Shown: one piece after another, positions 4,735 through 7,677 of the stretch | How positions within the stretch are numbered: position 1 is the stretch's first letter | How the letters are laid out: every line of letters starts with the position of its first letter | DNA from: Pseudomonadota bacterium | GTDB lineage: Bacteria > Pseudomonadota > Gammaproteobacteria > Arenicellales > UBA868 | Direction of reading: 5' to 3' | Assembly: GCA_018661145.1 (NCBI GenBank) | Contig: JABJIU010000110.1 | Coordinates: 1 to 7,677, forward strand | DNA: 7,677 nt | The notes under the pieces: generated by a model | What the model saw: only the letters and a program-made list of their open reading frames with translations | What the model was told of the DNA's origin: nothing | Databases searched by the model: none | Translations under genes and position numbers: made by a program

Positions 4735-7677
4735 CTAACTGCCCCCTTGTCCCGGAATTTCTTCTCCGAGTGCTCGGAGGTTTTTAACAGCCGCCCAGTT
4801 GCCCTGGGCCGCAGCTTTATTGAACCAGTGAACCGCTACCGCGCGGTTCGGCGCGGCACCTTCGTACCCGTTGAAGTAAAGCCAGCCTAGGTTGGTCTGC
4901 GCTGGTGCGTAGCCTTGTTCGGCAGCCTTTCGATACCAGAATGCTGCGCTCGCAAGATCCTTGTCTATCACAAAGCCGTCTACGTAATAGTCGGCGAGGT
5001 CCGATTGCGCCCAGGCGCTTCCTTCCTGCGCAGCGAGTTGCACTGGGCCTAGAGCGGCGCTGAACATGCCAATGGCTCTGGGTTTATCACGGTTTGTGCC
5101 CCGGGCTTCTAGAAGCATGCGCGCAACGCGCACCTGAGCCTGCGGTTCACCCCCCTTAGCCAGTGGAGTCAGAAACTGGAACGCGCGCTTATAGTCTCCG
5201 TTGTAGTATGCCTTGACGCCGCTCGAGAGGTTCAAGGAGGCCTGTTCTTCTGCGATTGCCTGTGCTCTTGCGATCCGTTCGTCAGCCTCGGCCTGTAGAC
5301 GTTTTTGTTCCGCCTCGAGATATTGTCTTTGCTGTAACTGAGTGCTCAGGATGGCTACATTCGGGTTTGTCGGATCGACAGCAGCCGCCGCTTCAAGCCC
5401 GCGCGCGGCCCGCCCAAGCTGGTTTTGGGCTAAGGCGTCGCGTGCTTCACCAAGATAAACTTGTGTGATTCTTTCGATTCCATTGCGGGCCCTGGCATTT
5501 GCAGGATCTAGCGTGAGGACCGTGCGATAAAGGGCGAGAGCATTGTCTTCCGAAGGCGCGCGGAGCCGGTCGGCGTCAAAAGCAGCTGACGCTTTAGCCA
5601 ATAGGTTTTCAACCCTCTGTTTTTCCTCACGAGCTCGCTGTGCTTCCTTCGCCTCGAGTTTTGCTAATGCCTGCTCCTGTTTCCAGGATTTTTCAACTTT
5701 ACCTATGTTTGAGCGAGTGGCTGCCAGGCGCGTCTGATCGCCAATGGCCTTGACGGCGTCATCAAGGAGTCCTCGGGCGCCAGAAAAATCGTTGCGTTGA
5801 GTGAGTTGGTCGATCTCGGCAATGATTCCATCGGTCACCCGCACAAGGCCCTTTTGGGCGTGGGTGCTGTCCGGATTCATCTTGAGAACGGTCCGAAACT
5901 CGCTGTAGGCGTTCGCATCAGGCGGGCTGATCAAATGCCCTTCATCCAGATAGGTTCGCGCCCGGGCAAGATGGGGTTTGCTCAATCGCGAAAGTTTTTC
6001 TGCATCGCGATAGGCATTGGCGCGAGCGAGATCATCCTCTCGGGCAAATTCAGCAGCGTTCGATTTCTCGGCAACGTCGGTAAACTGGGCCTGGGCAATT
6101 TCAATGTCTGAGATATTCGAAGGCGTAAGATCGGTTGCGCCAATAATCTCAATCGTTGTGTTTGACGGGCCGTTCTCATGTGCCCCCGGGGGCGTGACCA
6201 GAAGGTAAAGCAAGTAGACCCCAATCAGAATCAGAAGAACGCCCAGAGTGAATCGGACTGAATAAGCGCGCAGCGGAGCGGGAAGCTTCTGGAGTAGCTT
6301 TTTCCCGTCAAAGCCCGCCGGTGTCTTGGCGGGCGCTGCTGCTGACCTGCGACGCTGGGGTGGCAACGAGAAATCGTCGAATTCGGGGTTGGTCAATACG
6401 TGGCCTGCAGTTTCCAGATCATCAGCGATTTGTAATGGAGTCTGATCATCGGAGACCTGATCGCGACTCACGCCGTGGTTCTCGGGATCGTGCAGTCCGC
6501 CGGCAATCAGAGGTTCCCGCCGACTATTCTGCGTACTCGCCTTGTTAATTCCTTGACGAGATAGCCTGGTATTTTCGAGATTGGGTGCTACGGGTTTTGG
6601 CGTTTTGACTAAATTTTGTGTTTTATCGAGCGCACTCAGCACGATTGTGGAAGCGCCTCGTACGCGGTTCACCATCGCGTCGAGAGGCCTGTCGCTGGAT
6701 GCATCTCTCGGATCGTTGGCTCCGCCGCTCGCTTGGCGCACCGCCTGATCTATCTCAATGCTTAAATCGGGAGGCTCGGTATCGTCTGAGTGGGGTGCGG
6801 TCTCAGGATCAAGGGCAGCAATCAACTCCGCTGCATTTTGAGGTCTTAAAGTTGGATCGAGGCGCAACAGTCGGTCGATTAGCGACAGAATCGAGTGTGA
6901 GAAAAATTCCTGGCCCGCATCCACAGCCATGGGGAGGGGATCGCTCAGACCCTTATCGGTAGCCTCAAGCCGCACGAGCGCATCCACGGGTGCGACGCGA
7001 CAGACACCCTGATAGAGAATTGCACCCAGTGCATAGTAGTCTGTCCACCGGCCCAACTGACCGCGGAAACTCGCGAGTTCCGGCGCGCGAAAATCGGGCA
7101 CCGATTCCGCATCGGATGGAGGGTAGTGAGACTTATCCGTACTGAATCCACAGATCACTGATTGATCTTCATCGGCAAGCAGAATGCGTGCCGGTTTCAG
7201 TTCCAGGTGCAAGCCGCCAGTATCATGTGCGGCATCGAGGTAGGTGATCGCAGAATACAGGATGGTCTTAAGAGTCTCCTCTGGAAGGCGCTGTCCCGTG
7301 TGCAGCAGGTCAGCCAACGAAGCCCGGACCGGAAGATCGATGGAATACCAAGCAGCCCCGTCGTTTTCCTCGTAGTGTGCAATCCGCCCTGGGTGGTCGA
7401 GTTGGCTGAGTACTCTTGCCAGAAGCAGAAATTCAGTCAGCCCTTGCTCAAAGTCTGAGTTGAACTGTGCATCACAAAGCAGCAGGGAGACGCCGTCGGT
7501 ATCGCGGACAGCAAACTGAAGTGGGAAGTACTCCTGAACAACGGTAGCCCCGTCGTTGGCAAGGTAGGTGTATCCGCTGTCGGAAGCTCCCAGCAACTTT
7601 GAAATGATATTTGGGCCGAGCGTAGCCCCCGGCGCCAGCGGAGCGGCTTGGAGCGTATCGTGTTCGGGAGTTTCTGC
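4735..7677 (-). CDS. Membrane protein: kinase-like (pseudokinase) domain, TM helix, TPR-like, coiled-coil and Sel1 repeats; N-terminus outside window
   Basis: The frame is open from the window edge to TAG at 4735-4737, giving 980 visible residues (numbered from the edge). Residues about 12-290 follow the bacterial Ser/Thr kinase fold: LAPGATLG, then GASDSGYTYLAND in place of GxGxxG. The catalytic points are lost: Q48 replaces the ATP lysine (VVQEYFP versus VAIKEYLP), H-L-E159 replaces HRD, R164 replaces the KPxN asparagine, and ICGFS (175-179) replaces the DFG segment. Structural marks remain: K161-P162, A198-P199-E200, D213 with ALG, and R278. A polar, probably disordered linker (about 291-445) and a basic stretch precede one helix (about 476-494), so the N-terminus should be cytoplasmic. 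Beyond it lie TPR-like helices with an internal duplication, charged coiled coils (about 660-695 and 780-812), and about three Sel1 repeats (about 815-970). It is probably a signalling or scaffold receptor; the ligand and output are unknown. The TTG at 7594-7596 is not the start, since kinase homology continues upstream. Confidence 0.85.
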   Translation of the reverse strand, partial: AETPEHDTLQAAPLAPGATLGPNIISKLLGASDSGYTYLANDGATVVQEYFPLQFAVRDTDGVSLLLCDAQFNSDFEQGLTEFLLLARVLSQLDHPGRIAHYEENDGAAWYSIDLPVRASLADLLHTGQRLPEETLKTILYSAITYLDAAHDTGGLHLELKPARILLADEDQSVICGFSTDKSHYPPSDAESVPDFRAPELASFRGQLGRWTDYYALGAILYQGVCRVAPVDALVRLEATDKGLSDPLPMAVDAGQEFFSHSILSLIDRLLRLDPTLRPQNAAELIAALDPETAPHSDDTEPPDLSIEIDQAVRQASGGANDPRDASSDRPLDAMVNRVRGASTIVLSALDKTQNLVKTPKPVAPNLENTRLSRQGINKASTQNSRREPLIAGGLHDPENHGVSRDQVSDDQTPLQIADDLETAGHVLTNPEFDDFSLPPQRRRSAAAPAKTPAGFDGKKLLQKLPAPLRAYSVRFTLGVLLILIGVYLLYLLVTPPGAHENGPSNTTIEIIGATDLTPSNISDIEIAQAQFTDVAEKSNAAEFAREDDLARANAYRDAEKLSRLSKPHLARARTYLDEGHLISPPDANAYSEFRTVLKMNPDSTHAQKGLVRVTDGIIAEIDQLTQRNDFSGARGLLDDAVKAIGDQTRLAATRSNIGKVEKSWKQEQALAKLEAKEAQRAREEKQRVENLLAKASAAFDADRLRAPSEDNALALYRTVLTLDPANARARNGIERITQVYLGEARDALAQNQLGRAARGLEAAAAVDPTNPNVAILSTQLQQRQYLEAEQKRLQAEADERIARAQAIAEEQASLNLSSGVKAYYNGDYKRAFQFLTPLAKGGEPQAQVRVARMLLEARGTNRDKPRAIGMFSAALGPVQLAAQEGSAWAQSDLADYYVDGFVIDKDLASAAFWYRKAAEQGYAPAQTNLGWLYFNGYEGAAPNRAVAVHWFNKAAAQGNWAAVKNLRALGEEIPGQGGS
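5323..5970 (-). repeat. Internal protein-level duplication in the predicted periplasmic part of the pseudokinase protein
   Basis: Visible residues about 570-662 and 693-785 align with a constant offset of 123 residues over the first 45 positions, then 124 after a one-residue shift. Shared positions include LA.A, the RTVL block (595-598 and 718-721), NP/DP at 601-602 and 724-725, G610/G733 and ARGL (634-637 and 758-761). Each unit resembles a TPR-like helical module followed by a coiled-coil segment rich in K, E, R, Q and A. The duplication is old, because the DNA copies are no longer similar. Confidence 0.6.

Noticed and set aside
4711..4736. Inverted repeat AGCCA/TGGCT between the HIT and pseudokinase genes as a bidirectional terminator
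   Set aside because: The stem is only five pairs plus two after a mismatch, and neither side has a T-run, so it is too weak to call.
7594..7596. TTG as the start of the pseudokinase gene
   Set aside because: The frame stays open for 27 more codons to the window edge, and these encode the expected first strand of the kinase fold (LAPGATLGPNIISKL), so the true start is outside the window.

Overview
The window suggests a Gram-negative proteobacterium with a respiratory, periplasm-facing metabolism, most likely a gammaproteobacterium. Supporting signs are a Tat-type Rieske protein, Sec signal peptides, Shine-Dalgarno sites close to AGGAGG, a serine tRNA with an encoded CCA, and an FDH3-type formate dehydrogenase. 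The taxonomic placement is inferred from protein style only.

Layout. (1) 1-2435, + strand: the 3' part of a membrane-bound formate dehydrogenase operon. It holds the C-terminus of the molybdopterin catalytic subunit, the complete four-cluster iron-sulfur subunit and the complete cytochrome b subunit. A strong intrinsic terminator ends it, preceded by a second perfect hairpin. A 188-base gap carrying a very stable GC hairpin separates the beta and gamma genes. (2) 2492-3235, + strand: a small exported ankyrin-repeat protein. (3) 3245-3991, - strand, convergent: a Tat-exported Rieske-like protein whose second iron-binding histidine appears to be replaced by glutamate. (4) 4152-4241: tRNA-Ser(CGA). 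(5) 4311-4706, + strand: a HIT-family (histidine triad) nucleotide hydrolase. (6) 4735 to the window end, - strand, open at its 5' end: a large membrane protein with an N-terminal kinase-like domain that has lost every canonical catalytic residue. It continues through one membrane helix into a TPR-like, coiled-coil and Sel1-repeat part predicted to be periplasmic.

How the parts work together. The three formate dehydrogenase subunits form one complex: formate is oxidised in the periplasm by the alpha subunit, electrons pass through the four [4Fe-4S] clusters of beta, and the b-type hemes of gamma pass them to quinone. The remaining genes show no clear functional link to that complex. The ankyrin and Rieske-like proteins are both predicted to be outside the cytoplasm but are transcribed towards each other. 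The two most notable items are the pseudokinase receptor-like protein and the ligand-substituted Rieske-like protein.
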